Below are positions 36,901-51,800 of a stretch of DNA of 64,000 bases, piece after piece. Origin of the DNA: Neurospora tetrasperma FGSC 2508. Its lineage: Eukaryota > Ascomycota > Sordariomycetes > Sordariales > Sordariaceae. The notes beneath the pieces were generated by a model. The model saw only the letters and a program-made list of their open reading frames with translations, did not search any database and was not told where the DNA came from. Made by a program: the position numbers and the translations under genes. Every line of letters starts with the position of its first letter. Positions within the stretch are counted from its first letter, which is position 1. The stretch is taken from assembly GCF_000213175.1 (NCBI RefSeq), contig NW_009799099.1, positions 2,738,029-2,802,028 on the forward strand, written 5' to 3'.

Positions 36901-39900
36901 GACATGCATCTCATTGATCAACCGAACGATCTTTGAACCCATGCTATTGCCTTTCTTTCCTCTTTTGCCATCAAAATGTTTGGTTAGGAGGGTGGCATTC
37001 CACCCATGGAAATGGCGAGCGAGCGAGGGGGGATGAAGGAGACAAGGGGGATGAACAAGGGGTTGATCGATACTAGTGTAAATCGACGATAAAACGTGGG
37101 GTTGAGTACCTCTAGGCTTGCGAGGCTTAATACGATGGTACAAGTTCTTCCTCGGTTATCCTTCGTCCGAGCACCGAATTCCCTCTTTAATTTAGTAGGT
37201 AGGTGAGGCGACATAGGGACATGCGGGACGTGTGTCAGAGGAGGCCCTGTCTTGTCTTATGGCTCACAGCCTCCTACTGCAGGAGTGAGGGTACGCTCGA
37301 ATCGATGCTCCTGCCTTACCGAAGCAGGGTGGATGGTATGGACCTTGAACATACTCTGTTACGTAGAGATAGTTACAGTCTAACAGACATCACTGATGTC
37401 AAGCTTTAGAAAGACACTCCACGTCGTCGATAGTCCTCCGAGGAGGAGATCTTTGGCGAAGGCAAGATCCCAAAGCGTTACAGTCCAGTCAAGCTTGGTT
37501 ACACGCAGACAGGGTACGACCGCGATTCAGCACGCCTTTCATTGGTTCCTGGGCTGCAACCAGACTTGTATCTGTCTGCTTTGAACGCTGGAGTAATAAA
37601 GTGGTAGGCATCTGCCATAACATCTGTTATTAGGTACGATTCTTGCAAGTGAAGGTAATACATCCTGAGAGAGGAGCATGTCATCCTGTTGACGGATCTC
37701 AGGCATCTCTGTGCATGTGTGTGTATCTGTGTGTGTAACCGACTTCCTTGTGCTTTTGCTACGCGGATATCTAAGTTTGGTGGCACGGGTGAGATTTAGA
37801 GGGAAATAAGATGTGGACGAGGTTCCATTTCCTTCTACTTGTCTGATTATGGTTATAAGCAAATTCTGTCATTATAGGCAGCACCGACACGCCCACCTCT
37901 AGAAGCCTGTATGCAACTAATCGCATCTTCCCAAGGTCAAGTCCCACGAAACCTCCACCAGGCCTGGTGGGCTGTGATTGCCTTCCCGTGTTTTCCGGGT
38001 AAACACCGCAGCTGTGGGTTAGAACACGGAAGCCGCGACAGCTACAATCCAGCTGCCCCTGCCTTACCAACACAACAATGTCTCTACCAAACAAAGAAAG
38101 TGAGTTATCACTCACCATTGTCGCAGCAAAGTCATACCGCCAAGGCCCATGATGCCCTCATCACTCTTTCCTCAATCCCCCCCACATCAGTTCTGTCACA
38201 GAGACATCCTATAGGTAACCCAAGACCTGTGCCCAGCTTTCATGATGACACCGATGACACCTGATTCATCATTTTTCTTCTCCTTTCGTGCGTTCTCTTC
38301 GGTCTTCAGGATGTGGCCTTCGGGATGGAATCCTACCTCAATCATTCCGCGTCGAGTTACTTAGGAACTATAGTAGATAACATTGAATGGTGGATGCTAG
38401 GTAGGTAAGAGAGGCAAGTAAAGTTTGATGTTTGGGATAGGCGATCAATCATCTACCACCTGTCTCCCGTGATGTGCAAGTTGTCGTGATCTCTTCAGCT
38501 CTGGGTTGCTTATGCCGGAAGGGTTGAAATGGGAGGATTGTCAGCGACCGTTGAAGGTTCTTGTCCTGGACTTACCCAGATAGGACATCTTGGTGTTGTT
38601 TGTTTCTTCGCGGGATGTAATCGCCATAAATGTAGGTATGGTCTGTGAAGAGTCTGTCATTTAGCTTGTCATCATGCCCTTCAGCTCAAAATTTCCGATG
38701 CATATAACGAACGCTCTTATGCCGTTTTTGCCCAAAGATGTCAAGGAGAGATACTCTGAGTATAGAGTCTCAATGGCGGAGGACGCAAGACAGAACTTGG
38801 AAGGGGAAATGGGCGAGAGTCAACTGTACCTTAGGCTGGCTACCTTGGGCAGTAATTGGAAGTCACAACGTAAAATATACGACAGGAGAAATATTGTTGA
38901 CTAATTGCTCATATACAGAGAAGCCACATTGGCACAGAGATTTCCTCGAAATCGGGAGGGAAAGAATGAGTACACTGTTCCGTCCGGAATAGAAGAGGTT
39001 GGCTGGTTCGGCAAAGAATAAACAATACCATTCTCTTTGTTTTGGGTTAAAAGGCGAGGAATACGACATGTCACGTCCTGAAACTGCATGGGGTTTGCTC
39101 TCTTTTCCTGTCTGCTCCATGCTTCTGATAAGGAAACATGTTCCTATACGCAGTGACGTACGGTACGGTAGCTCGATAGACGAGATGTAGAGGCAGATAC
39201 ATGACCTCTAGCTTGCAATCAATCCTGATACCGGAAGCTGTCGAAAATGAAAAGTATCGCAGAGACTTTCAAGTCACCGCACACTCAAAGATGAGAGTCG
39301 GAGGAATGGCGAAAGACATTGGGGAAGGAAACAACAAGTTGAACGCCATGGGTAAAATGCAATATATGTTTGAGCTAGGATATGGGCTGCTCAGAGCGAC
39401 CTAGTTGGGAAGGCCCATATAGTTCCTTGCTGTCCAGTGAGCTGGGTTGAGAGAATATGAATGGTTGAAAGGGACTAGACTACCGTCGTTTGCTACCTAC
39501 TGTCCGTCAATGCAATTGGACTGAACAGTGGCTGCCCGGCGCGTGTTTTCATACCTAGATTCAAAATGAAGTTTAAGAGACCGCGGAGAGTAAGCCTTTT
39601 TCATACCGTTTTTGGCCTATACCAGCCCATAACTGCCCATTTCAGGCTCGTATCGTAACGATTTTGGGTTGTCATTGCTGTCTCTATCACAACGTCCTCT
39701 CTATACCCATAACCAGCCGGGCTCGGTAAAGTACAGGTCAATCCTCGTTGTCGTTGTAGTCGCGGTTGCTCAAGGGGAGATTCCCGCCGGTCTGATGTCA
39801 CAACATTTGCCGAGCCCATAGGGTACGGCTACTGCTGTATGACCGGCATCATGCACTGAACGGTCAAAATCTGCACAAGTCATATGCATTCAACGTCGTT

Positions 39901-42900
39901 AGCTACACATTCAAAATAGTTATGTTCTATCTCAAGATGACTTAGCTGGTGTCTAACTAGTCATCATCGGGGGTCACTTACCTGGCTCGCTATGCCACTG
40001 GCTCTGTTCTCTTCGTTGTCGAACCTCACTCTCTCGGTCGTCTGACCCGTGATGGGACAGGCCCTACCGTGTGAGATATGAGAGCAACAATCTCCTGATG
40101 CCTCTTGCCAAACCCTGTGAGATTCCTTGCTCCGTTCGCTTCTTCGGACTGCTATGGCATGCTTCGGAAGTCAACCTAGGCATCGAGACACTCATTAAGA
40201 ACAAAAACAGACAGCATGCCAGCGAGATAGAATGGATTTCATGAGAGGGAGGGAGGTCTGTCATGTAGTACTGCTTCACTCAACCCCATCTAACTCCGGG
40301 TCTAACTGAGAGTAGCAAAGTTCAGCGCGGGAGTCCAAAGCATGCTTCTGAGTCCACCAATATCTATCTCTCAAGCTGCCCGAGCATCAGAATGGCCACG
40401 TTGGCAAGCATGCAATCAGTTGCAATCAAAACTAAACCATAGCGCTACACCTGTTTGAGCAAAACCGCTTGAGTAAGTAGAAGCGGTAGTGTTGTGGTTG
40501 AACTAGTCCTTGTTTCTCGACGGGGGGTTTTTTTCTTCTTTTTTCTGCTTTTGTCTTTCTCCCTCCAAAGACACTTGACGCTCCGAGGTTCCAAAGCATC
40601 GTTACCCAATGGTGACGCAATATACAACGAAAAACGAAGGCTTTTCATGGGTGTCGATCTTTCCTCGTACGGTACGCTCTGCAGCTCACCAAAGCTAGAA
40701 GTCCAGATATTGCCATGTAGGTAAGATGTCGCCATGTCTAAGCTTTTGTTCAAAGACCAGTGAAGCAAGGGACCAAGAAGGTGCATGATGAAAGGGCCTT
40801 GGGGAGGAAATGGAACAGCAAGTATTCCAAGATTGCTATTTGTCGTGATACCAATAGCCCACCCAGACAATGAATAATCTCCAGCAAGTATCCGGTGTGT
40901 GTGAGCCTGACGACCAAACGCTCTGGGGGTGTCAGGTTGCCTTAAGACCCAGATGCCATTATCCAAGAGAGACATGGATCAAGGGTGCCAGTCTGTATGG
41001 ATGGATGGGTGCTTACATGCGCTGGGGATATAATATTATAGGTTCGGTTATGGCTAAAGGCACGCTCTTTTGACGGCCCAGCCTGTCGATAATCAGTCGT
41101 CATCACAATATCCATGCTCACTTCTCCATGATAGACTGTCGGGGAACCACCAATCTCCCTTAATCGGGTGAGGTGAGGAGCCGTTAGATAGGTTGTAGTA
41201 AAGAGAATGTTGCATGAAACATGATGAGGCTCGTGACACCACCCATGATCTCGCTCCACTTCTTTGGCAGGCACACTATCCTCGCATCGCCCAGTAATTT
41301 CAGTAGCCGCCCGGTTGAAAGATAGATGGCACACAGCGGGATATATGGTGATTGAGGCAGCAAGAAGGATGCGCCGGCGACAGTCTGGGGCAATTCAAGC
41401 CGGGACGACCGGGCAGTAAACCCGGATACCTACATAGAGCCAGACACACCTGACTGCCTGACATAGAGGCACCGATCTCAATAACACAAACACACGCATG
41501 CGTAAGCACACATGCGTGGCCTACTTCGTGACCATTAACAGAGAAATGACGTGCTTTCGATCGGGCTTCTGGTATGATTGAGGAAGACCCAAGGCGGGGT
41601 TGACCCTGTTGAAGAGTGAAAACGGTGAGCTCGCCACGGACGGCCGTCTGCTCCGGTCAGGAACCGAAGACCGGAGTACCGTGTCACAGAGCATACTTCC
41701 CTATCTTCGAGTCACTCTTATTGATGTACATCACCAAGTGTATCGTGGCATCGTAAATTTGTAGTCGTGCTTCTCATTGGTTTCAGGCAATACTTGTCAT
41801 GCGTTCCTGTCTTCTCACGTCTCCTTGTCAAACCGTGATACGGGGTAGAGGATCCCTCACGCCCAAACCTATTGTTCGAGATCATGTTGCTCTTTGTAAT
41901 GAGTGGGCGGTTGCTCACATGCTTTCCATAAACAAATAATAGGGCAGTCTGATCTCTCCGACGTCATTCATGTATGGAACACAGATCATTCTTGATAAAA
42001 CCATATCTCAGTGGCTCGGGACCTTGAAAGCCTCCTGCACATAGACTTGGGAGCCAAACGACAGTAAGAAGGAGACCCCACGCAGTGAATTTTGTGTACA
42101 GGATCAAGTGTAACCGCGATTCCATGAATATTCCCGTAGGCGACAGCGTCTTTCATCTCTGTGTGCTGCTACTTTGTCAAGTTAGCACAACAGACTCCCA
42201 GGCTTCCCGCCACCAAGAAAATCCCTCCCGCCATTGTCCGTACGGAAAGGGCACAGGGGGTAGCACAAGCTACAATCACCAAAAGGGCCTAGAGGTCGCG
42301 TGGCGTCTCCTCCTGGTTCCTGGTCCTTTTTTCTTCTTTTTTTCTTTTCTTTTTTTTGTATTTTCTCAGATAGTGATAGAACACCGTACTCTCCGAAGTA
42401 CCACTCTATTCCTAACATCTCTTGGCTTCCTCACGTCTCTGAGGCCCCTGTCCATTGGATGAGCGAGTGGAAGGTGAGACAAGTAAGATCAGGGAAGCGA
42501 CAATGCAAAGTAAAGTGAAGCCAGCCTTGACCAAAGCAAGTGCAAAAGAAGATGCAGGTGCAAAAAAACATGTGTTATGGAGGTTGCCTTCTTGTGAGGC
42601 TCAGCATGCCAGAGTGCTGGGTATCTGGATGTCTGCATGGCTTTCGGGTCGCCGCCTTGTTTCCGGCCTCTTCAGCTGGAATAGGGATACGGGAAGGATA
42701 TGGAATAAGCAACCTTTGCTCGTGCTGACAAGGTGCATGCTAGGGTATGTTGGAAGCTTTTCCGAGGTTTCTATGGGACGAATTGGGGGAGGCAGTCCCT
42801 TGTCGGAAAGCGAGGATGAAGGTAGGCAGTGATCTATCTGTTAACCTTTTATCACAGCATCTTCTGCCAAGATTCTCGTAGACCACTGCGCGCCGGCGCT

Positions 42901-45815
42901 TGCAAGCTGGTGCTTTGTTTGTATTCATGTAGGAATCGCTGTCTCATCTTGATTTTGTTTGCCTTCCTGGAGAAGGTCTTGGCCTGGGATGAATTGGGGC
43001 TCTGACTCGACCACCTTCCTCTTCCGCGAATGCCCTGTCAGCCACTGTGGGAGTTCTCTGCTCTTCAGCTCCCGTTTCCATTTCCCTGTGGCTTGAGAAT
43101 TCGCATAGCGCGAGATTGTCCTGGGAATAAGAACCGCGGGGGAGCTGGATAGCCTGCAATGTGTTAGAGAAAGATGGCTGAAAGAGAACCGGAAATAGGC
43201 AATGCCGAAGGTCTGGTCAGGATGGAGGCTGTCATGTTGAAAGCGACAGAGGGGGAAAAAAAAAAGACAGGTAGGGCAAACATGCAGGAGATGTCGGCAA
43301 GGCAGCCATGGGGAAAAGTGTGTGGTTGGGAGGAGACTTGGCCCCTGAAATGCCTGATCAAGCGGGCATGATTGAAGCTTGTTGGGTCAACTTGACCCGC
43401 TGTCCTCCCTCGGCTACCTTGGGAGATATCTGGCATGACGCAGCTCATCCACGGCCGCAACGTGTTAGGCCATGACGGTGAGATGGATGTAGAGGTGCCT
43501 CCTCCGAGGAGGTCTGGGCGAGGTGTGTCGAGTGTATCGTGGACTTCTCGTTGGGCGGTGGTCGTTAGTGGTTGGAGGTTGGGAAGAGATTGCGACATGC
43601 AGCGGTTTGGCATTTGATGTGGCGTTTGCCTCTGGGGTTGGCCAGCTCATGTCGCACAAAAAGTCCTATCGATAGCTCTGGCAGCGTTTGATAGCGCTTA
43701 GGGACTGGTCGCCTTTGCGCGACTTGACGCCTCTCTGACTCCTATTTTCATCTACATGATGGGTGCCCCTTTTTCTCTGACCATCAACGCTCCTACCTAG
43801 CGTGTACACAACAGAGTTGGACATATTATCTTGGTACCTCCGTATTCGCCGAAAGGAACAGGCCCGAGTGCCTATAACGGTGTCAGGACTAGTCGCTACT
43901 TGTTCGTAATGCATGACGGCGGGACAGACAGACCAGACGGTGCTGGTCCGAGCACGCCGATTGCAATGCATCTTCCTGACACCTTGTTACCAGGTCCGGA
44001 TTGGACATTGTGGAGATCGCCCAAACGAGGAGCACTTCAGCTGGCCAGCCGAAGTCCTCAATCATCATTGACCGACTTCGCCCCCCTCCTGTCTTGCTCT
44101 GCCAGCACCTCCGTACCTTATGCAGTGTTGCCTCAAGGGAACAAACCAGGACTAATGAAGAAGGTGTCGCCCACACCAGCTGGCAGGCGGAGACGGTTCT
44201 TCGGCAAGTTCAAGTGTCTCTGAACCTTTATGTACCGCTACTGAGCGAGACAGACGCATTTCCTGATATCAGTCATCTTATATGCTTGGTATACCACCCT
44301 GATCCTCCTTCCTCGTGTTGGTTCTGCATGAAAGATCATCTGATTACGGGCCAGGCAGCAAGCAGTCGCAATGTTGACATTCTTATCCTCTCCATTTGTC
44401 TGAATTCTGACAGCCTCTGCCAGCTAGTTTCGGAACCCCTCTTCTGATTGCCGCTCTCCAAGCTCCCGGCATAAAAGCAGTACAGGCAGCGGATGGGCAC
44501 TTGAATTCACGTGTTCTTCTCTTTGACCACTTCTTGTCGAACTGTGTTACGACGCCGGTTCGAGTAAACGACCAATGGTCGAGGAATGTATACGAAGAGA
44601 CCGGCAGGTACCATTGGCTCGGCGGTTTCCCCTTTCACTCTATCCGGGAAAAGGCAACCGGGTGCCTTCCTTCGTCACCTCGTTCCCTCTTTGCTTCACT
44701 TCCTTCTCTTTTGCCTGGGTCGGTTAGAAAAGATCGATTTGTCTGTCCGTCCGGGAAGGATGTGTTCGCCTGCCCTCATTATTGGCTAGCCAAATGGCAC
44801 TCTTCGCTACTTCGATGACCCTACTTGTCCGCGATCCTCAAAGCCGAGCAACCAGCCCTTCAGTTTGTGTAACCTTTTCATCTTTATTTATCTCATTTTG
44901 ACGGAAAGAGAGTTGATCAATGAATCAAAAAGTGAATTTGATAACAGTCAGTGTCCTAATCACGAAGTCGAAGTACGTCATGAGATGCCATAGTTCTCAG
45001 TCTGACCAACGAGTTGTGTAAATGGATGGATGACAAAGCCATCACATCTGCCAATTATGCTCCTCGAAATACGGCATATTTTGTGAGACCTTCGGAGCCA
45101 GTTCGGTATTGGCATTGCTGTTTACACAGTAAAGCATCTGATGACAGTAGTCAAATTCGTTACTGCCAAGGGATGATACAGACATCAGGCATATACCATT
45201 GCGTCTAAAGCCATTACTGATGTTCCACTCATCGTGATGCTTGCTTCACACACTTCGTCAAGACGGAAGATACCTCAGAATAGCCTGTTAGCTATTGGAG
45301 AGAGTAATGTTCCTGGACGGCTCAAAAACACCGTAAAGAATAGTGTGTGCGAGAACTCGAATTAGCAAAGGGAAACGCTTTGATGTGATGCAGGACAGGA
45401 ACATACGACACTGGAGATCTGCCGGTCATTACTGACCGAAAGACGATGAGCTGTGAAGCAAAGACACCTAAACCCACATCGTCGACAGCATGTACATAAT
45501 GATTTTCAACAAATGGTTTGCAATGAAACTGAAATTGAAAGTGTGCTGGGTATCATTTAATGGTAGTAGTAGACCTGAAATGGAGCTCATGATCTGTGTT
45601 TTCCCTTTTCCCCTTCTCCGTTCACATCTGCTGCTTTGCCTTCACAATGTTCGTCTCTGCTCCAACAGTTGCTCCCTCGGCCACAGACACCTGAAGCACA
45701 TCTTTTTCTGAGCAATACTGAGAAGCCATAACCTTCCTTCACAAGCTGTATAATCTTCTCAGATCCGTTTGACATCTTCATCTCAGTTCTCGTCTTGGAT
45801 ACACCAGTGGTCAAG
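33978..45815. other. 11.8-kb GC-normal stretch without a supportable gene
   Basis: Base composition is that of the gene block, not of RIP-altered DNA, and I see no large repeats. Open frames are short and none shows a recognisable domain. The longest (36400-37143, minus, 247 codons) starts at a non-ATG codon and reads as low-complexity, basic sequence. Simple repeats are present: a CT run near 34744, a CATC/ATCC run near 35445, a GT run near 37708 and T-rich tracts near 40525 and 42325. Possible contents are long untranslated regions, non-coding RNA or intron-rich lineage-specific genes; the sequence alone does not decide. Confidence 0.5.
42325..42359 (+). repeat. T-rich pyrimidine tract
   Basis: An almost unbroken run of T interrupted only by single C residues, about 35 bp. 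It is typical of low-complexity tracts in fungal intergenic DNA. No further function is visible. Confidence 0.6.
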
Positions 45816-48800
45816 CTAGAATTTCATCATGCCAGGAAACATTCTCCTAGTCCTCATTCCCTCTGCTACATCAGCACCAGCAAGACCAGACTCCAGACCT
45901 TGCCTTTGCGCGTCCAAGACCATCCACCACCACTCCATCACCGTTAGGGCTGTGCCCTCATACTGCTGTCCAAGGATACCCAACTCCTGGGCCCACTTGA
46001 TGATCAGCTCAGCTTCAAACGGCATTATCGCTGGCTTGAGCGTCTTGCACAGCTCCTCAGGGCCCATGGCACCCTTGGAAGCGATCGTGACAAGTACCAC
46101 GCACAGATAGCGCAACCACCGAGTTGCGTCAACTCGGCTAAACACATCGCACCAGATGGGCGTCGCGCCATCCGGCCCCATGTTAGGAGGCGGTGCTGAC
46201 ATGATGCGCTTGCGGAAATCAACCAGCTCTTGATCGTCGTCGTAGCGGTAGGTCTCCGTAGGGATGACATCTATGCGGAAGTGAAGGTATTTCTTGGTAT
46301 ACTTTCTCGTCTCGTAGTTGCCCGGTTCGAAACCCATAGGTACGTGTGGCTGGCCTGTGGTCTCGATGCGGACGCGCTGGTAGGCTTGCAGGTTGAGCAG
46401 GGCCATAATCATGCCGTCGTTGGTGATATATGTGACACGTTTCTTCTCACCAGCCCGGAAGGCTTTGTCGAGTTCCCGTTTGTAGGCGAGGGCTTGAGCG
46501 AGTCTTTCCTCGTGTGCAACCTTGTCGAGCAGGTCGGTGATTCGGTTGGCAATGCGCCAACGCCAGCCATTCTGGAACCGGGAGTTGGATTTCGAGATGA
46601 TACCCTCACGTTGGAGCTGATCAACGCCCTTCACCATGAGACCCTCGACCTCTGCTCTAGAGAGGGTGGGGAATAAGCTGTTGCGTTGCTTGCTGATGTG
46701 CTCCTTTGAGTATGTCTCTATCGGCGTCACGCATAATGATCGCATGAATGCCATGGCAAGTGCCAACTCTCTTCTTCTGATATCGTCTTGTTCTTTGCTG
46801 TCGTCTTCATCAATTGACAGTGCCATTGCTTCCGACGTTGCGTCTTGAAACTTGTTGAACACCGAACGCTGCGGATGGTTGTATGTCTCTCGCCACTCAC
46901 GATCCTCAATTCCTATTCCGGTAACGTTATAGTCTCTCTCGAGAGCAGTCCTGGATTTCGGTAGGTCGGCATGACGGAACTCGTCAAGGTTGGAAGCCCA
47001 CTTGATGAGCCACTTCCAATCGTATTCGAGGATATTGTCAAAATTGATCTTCGGCACGCCCACTCCATAGGCTTTGAGGAAAGCACGTCTGAACTTATCA
47101 GTCAGGTTCACAATACTCGACATACGGTCCTTCTTCAAAGAACCCCAAGTATGCCTGAGCTGGCTGAGCGTCATATCGGGGAAGAGTCTCATCATCAAAC
47201 CCCAATCAACCACCCTGTCAACACCACCCAGCAGTGTAGTGACGACCACAAACGCGGTAACCTTGACGTTATCGCTGCTCCAGTCCAGCTCCAGTGAGCG
47301 GTCACCGGAAACCCGCAAGAAGTCATTGTCCGTGGTGGGATAAGCTGTGTGCTCACGCTCCGTCTTGATGGCAGGAAGTTTGATCTTGGGAGGCCGGCCT
47401 CCGTGGCCTTTTCGTCCCGGTTTGTTCGGTTCAGTTTTCCGGGTCGTGCGAGTGGCCCGGACAGGCCGTACGATGACTCTGTCGGGGCTGTCACCGTCAT
47501 ACGGGAGCGACTCATCGTCCGCCACCTGAACAACGTCATCATACGGCAAGGTATCCAAGCCAAACTGTCGATCCTCTGACCATTTAAGCGTCAGATTTTT
47601 CATACTAGTCTTGGTCGTCGATGAAGAAATGTTGATGAAAATAGGTTTCGACGACACGATATTGGCTGTGAGTAAGGCGGTACCAGGTGAAGAGCGTTCC
47701 CACGCCACGCACTTGTCAATGAGTGTGGTGACTCTCCCGTATTCCGGATCCTTCCAGCTATCGGGGTTGAATGTGATCCCTGGGCCCTTGGCCATCGCTT
47801 CAGCACTGCGAGGTAGGTTCTCCTCTGTAAGAGAGTCAAGATCTGGCATCCAACCTTGGACAGCAAAACTACCATTGTGGTTCTCGAAGAATTGCCACCC
47901 CTTTGAGGACCAAGAACCCCGTGATTCGTCTTGAATCGTAGTACAAGGGGCGAACTGAAATACTACGGGCTTATGGACTCCCTCAGCCTTTTCATTATTT
48001 GATGTGGCATCATCGCCAGCTGTGGACTCTACGTCCTTTGATGGGACTGACTTCGCAGCTTGCTTCGACTGTCCTTTTTCTGTGGAAGCACCGGCCTCAT
48101 GGATGTCGAGGTTAGGTTCTAGAAACTGGACCTCAACAACGCGTTTCTCGATAGGTCGTAGACGGTTGTCAAAGAACCAAGGCGGCAAGCTGCCCAATCC
48201 TGGATTTCTCACTTTACCAACATGCGGAAGCAATTTGTGCAACTTTCTGAGCGCCGCTTCTTTCTTCTTACTGCCGTACTTAGCCGGCAACAGGCCGTAT
48301 GCCTTGATCGCCTCAATGACTGAAGGGGGTTCGATATTCTCATCTTGGTCGGTTATGTGTTTCGTGTAAGTTGGTGCGTAAAGCTTTGCGGGACGTCCCC
48401 TCCTCCTCGGGCCTGTGTGATAGGGGGATGTGTGATCCGGCTCCCACGTGGAACCATCCGAATCGTCATTATGCGCGCCGTCACGTTTGCTTGGTGTACC
48501 TCGCTCATCCAATCTTGCTCTCTTTTCTGGGTGGCCGTCCGAAAGCTCATCTCCCGCTGGGCGCTTGTAGGAGCTGGCCTTTTCAGATTCCAATACCCAG
48601 AGAGGATCCGTAGAGTCGCGGACTTTCTCATCGTTGTGCTGAGTGTAAAAGGGCGCGTTAAAGACTTCGACTTCGTCAATCTTTCTCCTGCTTCGAAACT
48701 TTTGGCCATTTGCGTTGACCTTCCGCTCTTCTTTGCTATTACCAGCAGGTTTCTCGTACAGTTCCTCCAAAGTGGCGAGCTCTTCTTGCGTCGGTGAAAA

Positions 48801-51800
48801 CGCTGTGGGAATATAGAGGCTTGGATACTTCTCCTTCATCCTTCTCTTGACCTTCATTGGCATTGGATCGTTGGTCTTGACGCCAGTTTTCAAAATAAGA
48901 GAGAGTTCAATGAACCTGCCCGCCTCCGTCCTCAGCATGTGGGTGTGAAGAATAGCTAGATGGCGAGTTTCCAGCGCTTTGATTGCGGCCTGATGATTCT
49001 TCCAGGTTGGAGGAGATTGGTGTCTGAACGCCCGAAGGTACACTTTAGTCAGGGCATAGAATAAAGATTTGCCCCCAGGGAAGACGCCAAAGTTGTTGTC
49101 CAGAAGATACAGAATGATGTCACGAGCCTGGGCGGTCCTCTTCTTGGCCTCGGTGGAAAAACGACTGTAGTCTTTGGAAGGAATGAACGGCGCCACTTCA
49201 ACTTGAACTTGGCTAGCAGGCTGTTGATGCTGCTGAATGTTGACTGGGTACGGTTCCGGGTATGCTTCATCAACTGTTTGACTATCCAGTGCGTGACCGT
49301 ATTCCTGTGAATACCGGGAGGGTTGAGGGGGTGACGAATATGAAGCAACATGAACATCTTGGTGGCTTTGCACATAATGTCCCTGGTTAGAGTGTGGGCC
49401 CGGGCCTGCGTATGAGGGTTGCATATTGCTAGGATCAGGATACAACGACATCTGGACAACTCTGGAAGAAGGTGAAGCACGATCGGAGGCGTAACCGCTA
49501 GTACCAATTTGACGGCCTTGTTGGTGCGGTATCTCGGTATACGCCGATAGTTGGACTGAGGGTACTGATTTCCTTTGGTCCACGAGGGATCTTCTAAGAC
49601 TAGCATCAACTCCGGGAATAGAGAGGTGTTCATCTTGATGACTATATGGCTGTACACGCTGGGGTGTTTGTTGTGCGTCCACAAGATGCTGAATCTGCAT
49701 CGCATCATGTTGGCTACCGGGATTGCTGGGTGTTGTGAGGGTATCATCTTCCTTGGAGAAGTTACGGATGATTCCTCCACATTTGGGCTTAGGTGCAACA
49801 TGGGCGACATGAGAAAATAGAGGACTGCTGGCTCCTCGATGTTGCTGATGAGTCGGTAGTTGAGCAGCATCTTCTACGCTTTCAATGACATTGTCGGCAT
49901 TCAACCCACGAAAAGCCATTCCGGCATTCTGGATCGCTCGAACACCGGCTCTGACATTGGTGCGTGAGCGAGCTGATGATTTTCGCATTCTGCGCCCGTC
50001 CTTCTCCGGTTGGGTGCCAACTGGTACGGTTGTATTATCTCCAGCATTCGACGCTACAGAAGCAGCATCACGCTCCGGTGACATGATCCTCCGTCGCTTT
50101 CTTCCGCGTTCTATGACAGTAGAAGGGTCGAAGTTCGGGTTGCAAGGCGTTTGAGCTTTCGTTTGGTGATACTTGAGTCCAATGTCATTCTTCCAAGCAC
50201 CACCACATGTTTCGCACTTGTATGGCTTTGAGTCGGCTGGAAGCATCTGCGCCCTACGGCCTCCTCGGACTCGGGTGCTTCCCCCACGACCGCGGCCACC
50301 ACGGCCACCGCGAGCAGCTCCACCTCTCGCTGGTGCCAGATCATCTACAATACTCTGAGGGGTTGATGGTTCAGCAGCTATGAGCTGGCTGGTGTTTTGA
50401 TTTGTTCTGAGTGTTGCAATCTCTTTCAGAATTGCCAGGGCCTTTTGATTGTGCTCGTCCGTGTCCTCAAAAATAAACACGAAGGTCCAGGAAGGAGTCC
50501 CATTACCACTTTCCTTGGTCACAACAACCAAGCTCTTGCCGTCTGCCCCAGGGACGTCCCGTATAGCCGGATCATCCAGCATATCATCAGCTTTGATGGC
50601 GAGAGGTTCTTTACCAGCTTCTTCCAGATCCCTGTCGAATATGACCGCCCGGCCTTCCAAAGAGAATGTCAATTTTCCGGAAATGCCATTATAGCTCGCA
50701 TTCAGTACGGTCTTTGGGTGGTTGGTACCTCCCAAGATGGGGGATGCCGGAGATCGATCCGTGCCAGACGCCTGAGAAGTACCCAAGAAGCTGAGGTCCT
50801 TCAGCCTATGCGATCTGAACACAATGACAATGGACTTTCTGGGTCGTCCAGTAGTCTGTGGGTTTGGGTTAAGAGAGCCAGGAATCCCTCTGTAGGCACC
50901 AGGTGGTCTCTCTTCCATAGGCTCAGGAGACGTAGTCTCTGTGTGGCTTGCGAGGTTTTCAGCGTTGGCATCATCTCCGTTCACACTCTGGTCTACTGGC
51001 GTGATGGGCTCAAAGTTCGGCTGTCCTGACATGACAACATCGTCTGGGGTTTTGGACGCCTCGGCCTCGGTCTGTGACATGGCTTCAAGTCGGCTCAGGT
51101 GGCGACCTTTTCGCTTTGCCATCGAACGAGGCTTCTTGGCCAACCGGCAGATTTCCGTAAGCGAAAGGTCCGATGTTTCGGGGAACGATTTTGCTCGTAC
51201 TTGGCCAAAGCCATAGGCACTGGCGCCGGCCGCAGCGGGTGGGGTGTCTTCGGTATCATCTTCAGCAGCAGGGTTTGCCACAGAAAACATATAGGCAGAA
51301 GTCTTCCCTTTCCTCTCCAGTCTGCTTACAACTTGAAAATGCTTGAGATGCGGTGGTTGCTGCGTTTCAGCGACCTTGGTTAAGTGGCTTGCCATGTATC
51401 GGCGGAAGGCGTATCCGACCGTGGCAACGCTGACCTGGGGATTCGAGGCTCCTGCTGGGCCTGCGCTCTGTATCACTTCAAATACATTTTGAGCAAGGGG
51501 CTTCTCTGGAGTCCAGCCAGGGAAGATACGGCGACGCTTGGGCTTGGGCTCGTTCTTCGCCGCCTCATCGGCTTTGGTGGCTTTTCCGAAGAGGGCCAGC
51601 GCATTAGGTTTGGGCTCCCGATGGCGTGTGGCATCCGAATAGAGCGATGTCTTCTTGCCTGTGGCAAGAAACTTTTCCCATTCCTCGTCTGTTGGGTCCC
51701 TTATGAACTTGAGACAGTCCTTGAAGACTTTACGTGCGCCAGGAAAGGTGGCAGCGGTGTACTTGAGAACACCCAAGTCAACGATACGTTGACAGTTCTT

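Noticed and set aside
40445-40975. A 176-codon minus-strand gene
   Set aside because: The C-terminal half comes from a T/A-rich tract read as polylysine, and the rest shows no family resemblance.
33978-45815. Dispersed 5S rRNA or tRNA genes in the gene-free stretch
   Set aside because: I looked for the Neurospora 5S start and for B-box motifs with matching T-stems and saw none that folded. A covariance-model search would be more reliable.
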